Part shown: positions 1-8,274 of the stretch, in pieces
Layout: the number at the start of each line of letters is the position of its first letter
How positions within the stretch are numbered: the stretch's first letter is position 1
Assembly (NCBI RefSeq): GCF_003479605.1
Contig: NZ_QUHR01000006.1
Coordinates: 124,001-188,000, forward strand
Direction of reading: 5' to 3'
Origin: Roseburia sp. AF12-17LB
GTDB lineage: Bacteria; Bacillota; Clostridia; Lachnospirales; Lachnospiraceae
DNA length: 64,000 bases
The notes under the pieces: generated by a model
Database searches by the model: none
Told to the model about the DNA's origin: nothing
What the model saw: the letters and a program-made list of their open reading frames with translations, nothing else
Program-made: the position numbers and the translations under genes

Positions 1-2
1 AG

Positions 3-710
3 ATGACTTCATTAGCAGAAGAACTTGGAAGCACTACTTATCCGGGAAGAGGAATTGTAATTGGAAAGTCGAAGAATGGAAAGTATGCGGTAACTGCTTA
101 TTTTATCATGGGAAGAAGCGAGAACAGCCGTAACCGTGTATTTGTTGAGGATGGAGAAGGAATCCGTACCCAGGCATTTGACCCTGCAAAATTAAGTGAC
201 CCAAGTCTTATTATTTATGCACCGGTTCGTGTACTGGGCAATAAGACCATTGTAACCAATGGAGACCAGACAGATACCATTTATGAACTGATGGATAAAC
301 AGCAGACCTTCGAACAGGCATTAAGAACCAGAGAATTTGAGCCGGACGCACCTAACTATACACCGCGTATTTCCGGAATCATGCATGTGGAAGATGGAAA
401 ATACAATTATGCAATGTCTATTTTAAAGAGCAACAATGGTAATCCGGATGCCTGCAACCGTTATACATTTGCTTATGAGAATCCGGTAGCTGGGGAAGGA
501 CATTTCATTCATACTTATATGAATGATGGAAATCCATTACCAAGCTTTGAAGGCGAACCGGTACTGGTTGATATCGGAGATGACATTGATGCATTTACCG
601 AGCTGGTATGGAATAACCTGAATGCAGACAATAAGGTATCCTTATTTGTAAGATATATTGATATTGAAACCGGAAAATATGAAAGCCGCATTGTAAACAA
701 GAACAAATAA
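3..710 (+). CDS. IMP cyclohydrolase, PurO type
   Basis: The 235-residue product resembles the PurO-type IMP cyclohydrolase family, which closes the purine ring of FAICAR to give IMP in the cytosol. Family resemblance is seen in the N-terminal TTYPGRGIVIG segment, the FIMGRSENSRNR segment, and YNYAMSILKSNN in the middle; the length fits the family. The ATG lies two bases into the window, so its ribosome binding site and any longer N-terminus cannot be judged. The stop is 39 bases before the AICAR transformylase start, in the same direction. Together they replace the usual two-domain PurH. Confidence 0.85.
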   Translation: MTSLAEELGSTTYPGRGIVIGKSKNGKYAVTAYFIMGRSENSRNRVFVEDGEGIRTQAFDPAKLSDPSLIIYAPVRVLGNKTIVTNGDQTDTIYELMDKQQTFEQALRTREFEPDAPNYTPRISGIMHVEDGKYNYAMSILKSNNGNPDACNRYTFAYENPVAGEGHFIHTYMNDGNPLPSFEGEPVLVDIGDDIDAFTELVWNNLNADNKVSLFVRYIDIETGKYESRIVNKNK

Positions 711-749
711 GATTTTGTGAATAAGATTCGTGCGAGAGAGGAAAATAAA

Positions 750-1928
750 ATGAAAGAATTAGAATTAAAATATGGTTGTAACCCAAATCAGAAACCATCC
801 AGAATTTACATGGAAAATGGCGAATTGCCAATCAAAGTATTAAATGGTAAACCAGGTTATATTAACTTCTTAGACGCATTCAATGGCTGGCAGTTAGTAA
901 AAGAATTAAAGAAAGCAACCGGACTTCCGGCAGCCACTTCTTTTAAACATGTTTCTCCGGCAGGTGCAGCAGTGGGACTTCCACTTTCTGACGTAGAGCG
1001 TAAGATTTACTGGGTAGATGACATGGATGTAGAATTTACACCGATTGCCAATGCATATGCAAGAGCAAGAGGCGCTGACCGTATGTCCTCTTTCGGAGAT
1101 TTCATTTCTCTTTCTGATGTCTGTGATAAAGCAACCGCACTTTTAATTAAAAGAGAAGTATCTGATGGAGTCATTGCACCGGGCTATGATGATGACGCAT
1201 TAGAAATTTTAAAAGCAAAGAAAAATGGCAATTACAATGTCATTGAAATTGATCCTGACTATATTCCGGACCCAATCGAGCGTAAACAGGTATTTGGCGT
1301 TACCTTTGAGCAGGGAAGAAATGAGTTAAATATTGACGAGCATTTCTTTGACAATATTGTAACAGAAAACAAAGAGCTGCCGGAATCAGCAAAGAGAGAT
1401 CTGGCAATTTCCATGATTACTTTAAAATATACACAGTCTAACTCCGTATGTTATGTAAAAGACGGACAGGCAATCGGTATTGGTGCCGGACAGCAGTCCC
1501 GTATCCACTGTACCAGATTAGCAGGCTCCAAAGCAGATAACTGGTGGTTACGCCAGTCTCCACAGGTACTGAATCTGCCATTTTTAGATAAAATTCGCAG
1601 AGCTGACCGTGATAATGCAATCGACCTTTACATTGGCGAGGATTATATGGACGTACTTGCAGATGGCGAATGGGAGAAGATATTTAAGACCAGACCTGCT
1701 GTATTTACGGCAGAAGAAAAACGTGCATGGTTAGATAAGAATACCGGAGTATCTCTTGGCTCTGATGCGTTCTTCCCATTTGGAGATAACATCGAGCGCG
1801 CCCACAGAAGTGGCGTGCAGTATGTAGCACAGCCGGGCGGATCTATCCGTGATGACCATGTAATCGAAACCTGTAACAAATATGGTATGGTGATGAGCTT
1901 TACCGGAATCCGTCTGTTCCACCACTAG
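750..1928 (+). CDS. AICAR formyltransferase, stand-alone (PurH transformylase domain)
   Basis: Product of 392 residues that transfers a formyl group from 10-formyl-THF to AICAR, giving FAICAR. It corresponds to the C-terminal domain of PurH only; no cyclohydrolase domain is fused to it. Visible family features are KYGCNPNQKPSR near the N-terminus, the catalytic Lys-His pair in SFKHVSPAG (residues 66-67), RIHCTRLAGSKAD, and the C-terminal FPFGDNIE and QPGGSIRD. I chose the ATG at 750 because GAGAGAGG sits just upstream; a GTG at 717 is in frame but lacks a site. Its last codons take part in the fold-back structure that follows. Confidence 0.93.
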   Translation: MKELELKYGCNPNQKPSRIYMENGELPIKVLNGKPGYINFLDAFNGWQLVKELKKATGLPAATSFKHVSPAGAAVGLPLSDVERKIYWVDDMDVEFTPIANAYARARGADRMSSFGDFISLSDVCDKATALLIKREVSDGVIAPGYDDDALEILKAKKNGNYNVIEIDPDYIPDPIERKQVFGVTFEQGRNELNIDEHFFDNIVTENKELPESAKRDLAISMITLKYTQSNSVCYVKDGQAIGIGAGQQSRIHCTRLAGSKADNWWLRQSPQVLNLPFLDKIRRADRDNAIDLYIGEDYMDVLADGEWEKIFKTRPAVFTAEEKRAWLDKNTGVSLGSDAFFPFGDNIERAHRSGVQYVAQPGGSIRDDHVIETCNKYGMVMSFTGIRLFHH

Positions 1929-2463
1929 GAGCTGGAAAATCAGATAGGATTTGAAAGATAAGATTTTGCTTTGTGAAAGGACATTTAGTTCCTGCTATAA
2001 AATTCCGCAGTTACTAAGCAGTTTGTTTTTCTTTTTGAGATAAAAACAGTCTTTCCAATGTTTGACAAGATGTCTGTACGGTTCGTCGAAGTACGGATGC
2101 ATAATAAAGGCTGTTAGGGGCACTTGGAATTTCGTCTGGCAACAGGCAACGCTGGCACAGGGATGTGCCAGCGAGGCGCATTTGAACATGGATGTGAATT
2201 TGCGCTGGTTGCCAGATAATGTGATGTATTATCCGAAATTCCCAGTGCCCCTTGCAGGCTTTATAGAGCATCCGTACCCGACGGACAGTGCAGACATCCA
2301 GTCAAAGCAACGGAAAGACAGTTTACATTCAAGAAAAACAAACTGCTAAGAACTGCTGAAATTTTACTGCCAAAGAACTAAGATGTCCTTTTACAATCAA
2401 AATCTTAGTTCTTATCAAACACTCTTTTGATTTTCCCACCAACCAAATGGTGGAATCAGACGG
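1909..2463 (+). repeat. Fold-back element, copy A (about 555 bases)
   Basis: This convergent gap between the AICAR transformylase and tmcAL genes is almost entirely one imperfect palindrome. The part shared with copy C is about 1978-2392. The head has closing stem P1 (2117-2134 with 2234-2251, one mismatch), P2 (2135-2143 with 2208-2216, perfect), hairpin P3 (2150-2158 with 2165-2173, 9 bp, six-base loop) and hairpin P4 (2176-2180 with 2201-2205). Long arms pair outward: GTACGGATGC with GCATCCGTAC, AGCAGTTTGTTTTTCTT with its inverse, AGGACAT with ATGTCCT, and GGAAAATCA with TGATTTTCC. Outermost, CCGTCTGTTCCACCA at the 3' end of the upstream gene matches an inverted copy near 2448-2463. No convincing gene lies inside. 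Confidence 0.9.
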
Positions 2464-2473
2464 CACGGAAAAT

Positions 2474-3733
2474 TCACACCCTTACAATATTGCGTACAAA
2501 CTCGCTTCTGGCATCCTGACCGGTTATTCCGGACAGGATGTTTTCGTATAATTCGCCGGCAAAAATATCAAAATCAAAAACCTTTGCTGCATCGGAAGAA
2601 AGAAAGTTATAGGCATCGGCAGTTTTGGAGATCATAGGAACACTGGCGTAGTTGCTTAAAATAGTAAGAAGCCTGGAAGCATCTTTGCGGAAACCTAAAA
2701 TCCGGAGATAAGGAATATAATCCAATGATCTGCCCAGGCGGTAATCGTCCTTTGTAATCTGAAGCAGAAGGTGCGTGAAAATCCGGCTGATTCTGGTATA
2801 AGTCATATCCTTTGTTTTCAGTAACTGGCAGAACTGCTCAAAGGAATGAAACTGTTTTTGCAAATTTTTTATCCGGTGGGCAATTGCTTCATTGGAATCA
2901 CCACAGAAAGCCAGTTGTGCTTCACTCTGCTGTAACAGAAGGTAAGAGAGCGGAGCAGAAAAATCATTGGCAGAAACCGGCGGATAAAGATTAAGATATT
3001 CTTTTAAAATAGAATAAGCAGCTTCCGGCAGATATGGATTTAATGTAGTGATGTCATTCCAGCCGTTTGAAAGAAGTTCTTTTCTTATGGCAGTGGCAGA
3101 GGAAAGACTGCTGTTAAGTGCCGCTTCGTGATAGCCGTCTCCGGTCCGCTGAATCAGATAAGGGGTGATGGCGGCATTCTGAGCCTGAATCGCTTTTAAA
3201 TATTCAATAGCAAGAATATTATTTGGCTCATTTAAAAGGCTGGCAAGTTCATCTGCCGGGATTTGCGGGTTGGCTTCTTTTAAATAGCTGCATACCGCCT
3301 GACTTCTTGCGGCAGGATAGGACATTCCTTTTTTGAGACAGGAAGAGAGAACTTCTTTGTAGTCCTCTGGTTCGGATACGAGCAGGGAAGCAACTTCTTT
3401 TAATAAAGAAAGGTTGTCTGTTTCTGCACCAAAGCAGAGGGTGTCTACGCAGCCACATTTACGCATGAGTGCAACACCTGCAGAAGCAAAAAGTTCGGCA
3501 GAAGCAGTTGCCCAGAGGGCTGGCAGCTCAATTACCAGGTCAGCACCGCAGCTTAATGCCATTTCTGTTCGTGCATATTTGTCAATAAGAGCCGGTTCTC
3601 CCCGCTGAACGAAATTTCCACTCATGGCTGCGATAACGAAGTCAGCCTGGGTCAGGGAACGGATTTTTTCTATCTGGTAAGCATGACCGTTATGAAACGG
3701 ATTGTATTCTGCAATGATTCCTATGATGCGCAT
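2474..3733 (-). CDS. tmcAL: tRNA(Met) cytidine acetate ligase TmcAL
   Basis: The 419-residue product matches the TmcAL (YlbM) family, which uses acetate and ATP to make N4-acetylcytidine at the wobble base of elongator tRNA-Met. The N-terminal nucleotidyltransferase fold is marked by MRIIGIIAEYNPFHNGH, with the HNGH nucleotide-binding motif at residues 14-17, and by SGNFVQRGEPA and FGAETD. The length is normal. It stands alone, converging on the fold-back element and diverging from acetate kinase. GGAGG lies just before the ATG. An acetate-using enzyme beside acetate kinase is notable but may be chance. Confidence 0.92.
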   Translation of the reverse strand: MRIIGIIAEYNPFHNGHAYQIEKIRSLTQADFVIAAMSGNFVQRGEPALIDKYARTEMALSCGADLVIELPALWATASAELFASAGVALMRKCGCVDTLCFGAETDNLSLLKEVASLLVSEPEDYKEVLSSCLKKGMSYPAARSQAVCSYLKEANPQIPADELASLLNEPNNILAIEYLKAIQAQNAAITPYLIQRTGDGYHEAALNSSLSSATAIRKELLSNGWNDITTLNPYLPEAAYSILKEYLNLYPPVSANDFSAPLSYLLLQQSEAQLAFCGDSNEAIAHRIKNLQKQFHSFEQFCQLLKTKDMTYTRISRIFTHLLLQITKDDYRLGRSLDYIPYLRILGFRKDASRLLTILSNYASVPMISKTADAYNFLSSDAAKVFDFDIFAGELYENILSGITGQDARSEFVRNIVRV

Positions 3734-3765
3734 AAGTCCTCCAAAGTTACAAATAATATAGTTCT

Positions 3766-3795
3766 ATCATAGCATTATTCCCATATTTTTGGCAA
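3766..3795 (-). promoter_or_regulatory. Candidate promoter of tmcAL
   Basis: Read on the minus strand, TTGCCA and TATGAT are 18 bases apart and lie about 35-60 bases upstream of the tmcAL start. Confidence 0.5.
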
Positions 3796-3868
3796 ATTAC
3801 TTATGGAAAGTATTCATAAGAAGAATTCCGAAAAAATATTTTTCTTTGCATTTTTTCAGACACTGTAC

Positions 3869-3897
3869 TTGAACACCATTTAAAATAGGCGTATACT
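3869..3897 (+). promoter_or_regulatory. Candidate promoter of ackA
   Basis: TTGAAC at 3869-3874 and TATACT at 3892-3897 are separated by 17 bases, a good vegetative promoter fit, about 60 bases before the ackA start. Confidence 0.7.
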
Positions 3898-3959
3898 AAA
3901 CATACATATGCGGATTTGTAACAATGAACCGTAAAAAAATAGCAGTGAGGAGAAAACAG

Positions 3960-5150
3960 ATGAACGTATTAGTTATTAACTGTGGAAGTTCTTCTTTGAA
4001 GTATCAGCTTATTAATTCAGATACAGAAGCTGTACTGGCTAAAGGACTTTGTGAAAGAATCGGAATTGATGGAAGATTAGTATACCAGCTTGCTGGCCAT
4101 GATAAAGAGATAACAGAAGCACCAATGCCGACCCATAAAGAAGGTATCCAGATGGTACTGGATGCACTGGTAAACCCAAAGACAGGTGCGGTAAAGAGCC
4201 TTTCTGAGATTGATGCAGTAGGACATCGTGTTGTACATGGTGGTGAGAAATTCGCCCAGTCTGTTGTGTTAAATGAAGAAGTATTAGCAAAAGTGGAAGA
4301 GTGTAATGAGCTTGCACCACTTCATAACCCTGCAAACTTAATTGGTATTCGTGTATGTCAGGAGCTTATGCCTGGTGTACCAATGGTAGGTGTGTTTGAT
4401 ACCGCTTTCCATCAGACCATGCCGCAGAAGGCTTATCTTTATGGTCTGCCATATGAATATTATGAGAAATACAAGGTAAGACGTTACGGTTTCCACGGAA
4501 CAAGCCACAGCTTCGTATCCAAACGTCTGGCTGAGTTCTTAAATCTTGATTATAACAATTCCAGACTGATTGTTGCCCACCTTGGAAACGGAGCATCCAT
4601 CAGTGCTGTATTAGATGGTAAATGTGTAGATACCTCTATGGGACTTACTCCATTAGAGGGACTTGTAATGGGAACACGTTCCGGTGACATTGACCCGGCA
4701 ATCATGGAATTCATTGCAAAGAAAGAAAACCTTGACATCGACGGAATTATGGATGTATTAAATAAGAAATCCGGTGTAGAGGGACTTTCCGGTGTATCCA
4801 GTGATTTCCGTGACCTCGAGGCTGCTTATCATGAAGGAAATCCAAGAGCAATTGCAGCATGTGAAGTATTTGCTTACCGTGTAGCAAAATATATCGGTGC
4901 TTATGTGGCTGCAATGAACGGAGTAGATGCCATTGCATTTACCGCAGGAATTGGTGAGAATACATCTTTCATCCGTGAGAAGATTCTTGCATACTTCGGA
5001 TATCTTGGAATTACCATGGATAAGGAAGCAAATATGGTTCGTGGAGAGGATAAGATTATTTCTACTCCGGATTCCAAAGTAACCGTATGCATTATCCCGA
5101 CCAACGAGGAACTTGCAATCGCAAGAGAAACCGTAGCTTTGGTAGGCTAA
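3960..5150 (+). CDS. ackA: Acetate kinase
   Basis: The 396-residue product interconverts acetyl phosphate plus ADP with acetate plus ATP, the energy-yielding last step of acetate fermentation. Signatures visible are VLVINCGSSSLKYQ at the N-terminus (phosphate-binding), GHRVVHGG, the second signature around RRYGFHGTSH, VDTSMGLTPLEGLVMGTRSG, and AFTAGIGEN near the C-terminus. The start at 3960 is preceded by GAGGAGA at good spacing; an in-frame ATG at 3924 has no such site. The usual partner pta is not next to it. A promoter sits upstream, and the yceD promoter follows. Confidence 0.96.
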   Translation: MNVLVINCGSSSLKYQLINSDTEAVLAKGLCERIGIDGRLVYQLAGHDKEITEAPMPTHKEGIQMVLDALVNPKTGAVKSLSEIDAVGHRVVHGGEKFAQSVVLNEEVLAKVEECNELAPLHNPANLIGIRVCQELMPGVPMVGVFDTAFHQTMPQKAYLYGLPYEYYEKYKVRRYGFHGTSHSFVSKRLAEFLNLDYNNSRLIVAHLGNGASISAVLDGKCVDTSMGLTPLEGLVMGTRSGDIDPAIMEFIAKKENLDIDGIMDVLNKKSGVEGLSGVSSDFRDLEAAYHEGNPRAIAACEVFAYRVAKYIGAYVAAMNGVDAIAFTAGIGENTSFIREKILAYFGYLGITMDKEANMVRGEDKIISTPDSKVTVCIIPTNEELAIARETVALVG

Positions 5151-5166
5151 AAAAGGAAAAATATTG

Positions 5167-5195
5167 TTGACAAAAGCTATAGTGCTATGTATAAT
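5167..5195 (+). promoter_or_regulatory. Consensus promoter of yceD-rpmF
   Basis: TTGACA (5167-5172), 17 bases, TATAAT (5190-5195): a perfect consensus pair in the short gap after ackA. It places the transcript start near 5202. Confidence 0.85.
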
Positions 5196-5221
5196 TGTTT
5201 AGGTGTGAAAAGGAGACAAAC

Positions 5222-5746
5222 GTGATATTAGATTTAACCGATGTATGTTCATGTGAAAATAAAGAGCTTACGAAAGAGGCTGTAATTGAATTGACATCCT
5301 TTGATTCAAAGTTAGGTGTGTTTCCGTTCATAGAGAAAAAGCCATTCGAGCTGCGTATCGTTAATGAAGAGAATAAGGATTTACTGATTCACGGAGAAAC
5401 GGACGTAAGGATAGCAATACCATGTGACCGCTGCTTGGAAGAAGTTCCAACAGATTTCCACCTTGTATTCGATAAGAAGTTCCCATTGGAAGATGCGGAT
5501 GCTTCGGAAGAAGAGATGGATGAGGCAGACTACATGAAAGGATTTCAGCTTGATATTGATAAAATGGTCTATGATGAAATCTTGGTGAACTGGCCAATGA
5601 AGGTTCTGTGCAGAGAGGATTGCAAGGGGATTTGTAAGAAATGCGGTACGAATCTGAATGTCAAGACTTGTGACTGCGAGAAATCTGAGCTGGACCCGAG
5701 AATGGCAGCAATTCAAGATATTTTCAATAAATTTAAGGAGGTGTAA
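5222..5746 (+). CDS. YceD family protein (DUF177)
   Basis: Product of 174 residues of the YceD/DUF177 family, which is commonly encoded just before rpmF; a role in large rRNA or ribosome metabolism is proposed for the family. It has a paired-cysteine site (CDRCLEE) in the middle and a C-terminal cysteine cluster (CREDCKGICKKCG then CDC) that could bind zinc. I take the GTG at 5222, preceded by AGGAGA. The upstream TTG at 5195 overlaps the promoter -10 box and so cannot be translated from that promoter. The stop is four bases before the rpmF start. Confidence 0.85.
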   Translation: MILDLTDVCSCENKELTKEAVIELTSFDSKLGVFPFIEKKPFELRIVNEENKDLLIHGETDVRIAIPCDRCLEEVPTDFHLVFDKKFPLEDADASEEEMDEADYMKGFQLDIDKMVYDEILVNWPMKVLCREDCKGICKKCGTNLNVKTCDCEKSELDPRMAAIQDIFNKFKEV

Positions 5747-5750
5747 CCAG

Positions 5751-5930
5751 ATGTCAATTTGTCCAAAGAACAAATCTTCCAAAGGAAGAAGAGATAAAAG
5801 AAGAGCAAACTGGAAAATGACTGCTCCAAGTTTAGTAAAATGCAGTAAGTGCGGCGCTTTGATGATGCCTCACAGAGTATGTAAGAACTGCGGTTCATAC
5901 AACAAGAAAGAAATTATTCCTCAGGACTAA
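5751..5930 (+). CDS. rpmF: 50S ribosomal protein L32
   Basis: This 59-residue basic protein of the large ribosomal subunit starts with MSICPKNKSSKGRRDKRRAN, typical of L32. It keeps all four zinc-binding cysteines (CSKCG and CKNCG), so it is the zinc-dependent form. It is co-transcribed with yceD, with AAGGAGGTG before its ATG and a strong terminator right after. Confidence 0.96.
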   Translation: MSICPKNKSSKGRRDKRRANWKMTAPSLVKCSKCGALMMPHRVCKNCGSYNKKEIIPQD

Positions 5931-5943
5931 TTAAGAAGTGACC

Positions 5944-5972
5944 GGGAGTGTTTGCAAAAACACTCCCTTTTT
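5944..5972 (+). terminator. Intrinsic terminator after rpmF
   Basis: GGGAGTGTTT (5944-5953) pairs with AAACACTCCC (5958-5967) and is followed by a run of T. Confidence 0.87.
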
Positions 5973-6046
5973 ACTTTATGAAAAAGATAGGCATTTGCAG
6001 AACAATTCAGGTTTTGCGAATGCCTATTCATAGAAAAGGAGAAGGC

Positions 6047-6700
6047 ATGAGTATTATTTTTAATTATAATAATAAGTTCTTTAGTGCATTTGATAAAGTG
6101 ATTAACATATTCTGCCTGAGTTTAATCTGGTTTATGGCATGTATTCCGGTTTTTACCATTGGAGCATCCTGCACTGCACTTTATTATGCAGTGAATAAAG
6201 TAATCCGCCATGGCAGAGGATATATCTGGAAAGAGTTCTGGTCATCCTTCCGTTCTAATTTCAAACAGGCAACCGTAATCTGGCTGATTTTCTTACTGAT
6301 TGGTCTTGTTATGGGAGCAGACTGGTTTATCATGTTCCAGTTTATGAAAGCCGGAGCAGCGTGGGGCAAGGCTTTTGTGATTTTCGTTGTTATGCTGGTA
6401 TTTGAGATTGCAATCTGGTTATATGTATATCCGAACATTGCCCGTTTTGAAAATACCAATAAAGCAATTGTAAAGAATGCGGCACTGATGTCATTTGCAC
6501 ATCTGCCAAAGACCATTCTTATGCTGGTGATTTTGCTGGTAATTGCATTTTTAGTATATCTGATTCCATTTTTATTAATTTTTGCACCGGCGGCATTTAT
6601 TGCAATTCAGAATGGAATTATGGAGAAGATTTTCTTGCGTTATATGTCAGAGGAGGACATTGCCAAAGAAGAGGAACGGAACCGGGAATATTTCAATTAG
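6047..6700 (+). CDS. DUF624 (YesL-like) membrane protein
   Basis: Product of 217 residues of the DUF624/YesL family of integral membrane proteins, whose function is not settled. The family usually sits beside sugar ABC transporters. Hydrophobic segments are seen near residues 18-45, 75-100, 108-130 and 155-195, and the family-like ASCTALYYAVNKVIRHG lies after the first. The start at 6047 has AAAGGAGAAGG upstream; an in-frame start at 5948 falls inside the rpmF terminator. No sugar transporter is nearby: it lies between rpmF and plsX. Confidence 0.8.
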   Translation: MSIIFNYNNKFFSAFDKVINIFCLSLIWFMACIPVFTIGASCTALYYAVNKVIRHGRGYIWKEFWSSFRSNFKQATVIWLIFLLIGLVMGADWFIMFQFMKAGAAWGKAFVIFVVMLVFEIAIWLYVYPNIARFENTNKAIVKNAALMSFAHLPKTILMLVILLVIAFLVYLIPFLLIFAPAAFIAIQNGIMEKIFLRYMSEEDIAKEEERNREYFN

Positions 6701-6781
6701 TTTTCTGTTGATTTCTATGGAAAGTTATAGTATATTTCAATATAGGCTTAATGTGATGGCAGATTTACAGGAGGAATGTAT

Positions 6782-7801
6782 ATGCAGGAAGTCATTAGAG
6801 TGGCAGTTGATGCAATGGGAGGCGACAACGCGCCGGGCGAAATTGTAAAAGGTGCCATCGAGGCAGTAAATACACGCAGAGATATACAGGTTGTACTGGT
6901 TGGACAGCAGGAGGTTATTGCTGAAGAATTGAAAAAGTATACCTATGAGAAAGACCAGATTGAAATTAAGAATGCAACAGAAGTAATTGAGACTGCGGAA
7001 CATCCGGTAAATGCAATTCGTAAGAAAAAGGATTCATCAATTGTTGTGGGAATGAATATGGTAAAACAGAAGGAAGCAGATGCATTTGTATCGGCAGGAA
7101 GTTCCGGAGCCGTATTAGTTGGTGGACAGGTGATTGTAGGAAGAATCCGTGGTATCGAGCGTCCGCCTTTGGCACCGCTGATTCCGACCGAGACAGGAGT
7201 ATCCCTGCTCATTGATTGTGGAGCAAATGTAGATGCCCGTTCTTCACATCTGGTACAGTTTGCCAGGATGGGTTCCATTTATATGGAAAATGTTGTGGGA
7301 ATCAAGAACCCGAGAGTTGCAATCGTAAATATCGGAGCAGAAGAAGAAAAAGGAAATGCACTGGTAAAGGAAACATATCCTTTATTAAAAGAATGCAAGG
7401 ATATCAATTTTGTGGGAAGTATTGAAGCAAGAGAGATACCACATGGCGGAGCAGATGTCATTGTCTGTGAAGCGTTTGTAGGAAATGTAATCCTTAAACT
7501 TTATGAAGGACTTTCCAGTACGCTGATTGGTGTAGTAAAGCAGGGAATGCTCAGCAGCCTAAAGAGTAAGATTGGTGCAGCATTGGCATTGCCGGCACTG
7601 AAGAAGACATTAAAATCTTTCGATGCATCCCAGTATGGCGGGGCACCATTGCTTGGACTGAATGGACTGGTGGTTAAAACACATGGAAGCTCCAAGGCGA
7701 AGGAAGTAAAGAATTCCATCATTCAGTGTGTTACATTTAAAGAACAGGATATCAATAATAAAATCAAAAAAAATATAGTAATTTCTGAAACAGAAGAATA
7801 G
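6782..7801 (+). CDS. plsX: Phosphate acyltransferase PlsX
   Basis: The 339-residue enzyme converts acyl-ACP and phosphate to acyl phosphate, the first step of phospholipid synthesis by the PlsX-PlsY route. Family features are [19 protein letters not shown] at the N-terminus, [12 protein letters not shown] and LIDCGANVD in the middle, and [13 protein letters not shown] near the C-terminus. The ATG at 6782 is seven bases behind AGGAGG; the ATG at 6776 is too close to it. The acyl carrier protein gene follows after 13 bases. Confidence 0.95.
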   Translation: MQEVIRVAVDAMGGDNAPGEIVKGAIEAVNTRRDIQVVLVGQQEVIAEELKKYTYEKDQIEIKNATEVIETAEHPVNAIRKKKDSSIVVGMNMVKQKEADAFVSAGSSGAVLVGGQVIVGRIRGIERPPLAPLIPTETGVSLLIDCGANVDARSSHLVQFARMGSIYMENVVGIKNPRVAIVNIGAEEEKGNALVKETYPLLKECKDINFVGSIEAREIPHGGADVIVCEAFVGNVILKLYEGLSSTLIGVVKQGMLSSLKSKIGAALALPALKKTLKSFDASQYGGAPLLGLNGLVVKTHGSSKAKEVKNSIIQCVTFKEQDINNKIKKNIVISETEE

Positions 7802-7814
7802 AAAGGAAAAGATT

Positions 7815-8045
7815 ATGGAATTTGAAAAACTGAAAAAAATTATTGCAGAAGTCCTGAATGTGGACGAAGAAGAGATTAGTATGGAAACTACTTTTGTAGA
7901 TGACCTTGGCGCAGATTCATTGGATGTTTTCCAGATTATCATGGGTCTGGAGGAAGAATTTGATATTGAGATTCCAAATGAAGAAGCAGAGAAAATTGTT
8001 ACTGTAGGCGATGCGGTAGAGCAGATAAAGAGTGCGCTGAACTAA
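7815..8045 (+). CDS. acpP: Acyl carrier protein
   Basis: This acidic 76-residue protein carries growing fatty acyl chains on 4'-phosphopantetheine. The attachment serine is Ser35 in DLGADSLD, followed by the usual helix with [14 protein letters not shown]. It is placed directly after plsX and before rnc, the common plsX-acpP-rnc-smc-ftsY order. A terminator and a GC-rich repeat separate it from rnc. Confidence 0.96.
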   Translation: MEFEKLKKIIAEVLNVDEEEISMETTFVDDLGADSLDVFQIIMGLEEEFDIEIPNEEAEKIVTVGDAVEQIKSALN

Positions 8046-8090
8046 AAGCAGAATAGATAGTATTCTTCAAAGGAAGCATATTGTGCGAAA

Positions 8091-8116
8091 GAGTCCGGCA
8101 TGCCGGATTCTTTTTT
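8091..8116 (+). terminator. Intrinsic terminator after acpP
   Basis: GAGTCCGGCA (8091-8100) pairs with TGCCGGATTC (8101-8110, one G-T pair), followed by six T. Confidence 0.8.
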
Positions 8117-8262
8117 GCTTTACAGGAAATTTCTTTCCTGTAAAGTAAAAAACGCTCCGCGCGGATGCACGCTGCGGCATATAAGGTAGATGCCGCAAGC
8201 GACCGCCGCAGGCGGCTTGCAAAGCGTGTTTCCCGTAGTTTGCGGGCAGCATCGACAGTTAG
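8117..8262. repeat. GC-rich fold-back repeat, copy 1
   Basis: Directly behind the acpP terminator. It holds a perfect 12-bp hairpin (8118-8129 with 8134-8145, loop TTTC), then a GC-rich stretch with GCGGCAT/ATGCCGC and CCGCC/GGCGG inverted repeats, ending in GCAAAGCGTGTTTCCCG. TTTTTTGCTTTACAGGAAA recurs at 36828-36846, and the GCAAAGCGTGTTTC segment recurs near 53799. Base composition is clearly richer in GC than the flanking genes. No reading frame of note. Confidence 0.65.
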
Positions 8263-8274
8263 AAGGAGAAAACA

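Noticed and set aside
2062..2349. A 95-codon open frame inside fold-back copy A, with a similar 91-codon frame on the minus strand of copy C (61088-61363)
   Set aside because: The frames agree because the DNA is homologous; copy B breaks the frame by small insertions and deletions while keeping the fold. No convincing ribosome site precedes them, and stem pairs covary without regard to codons.
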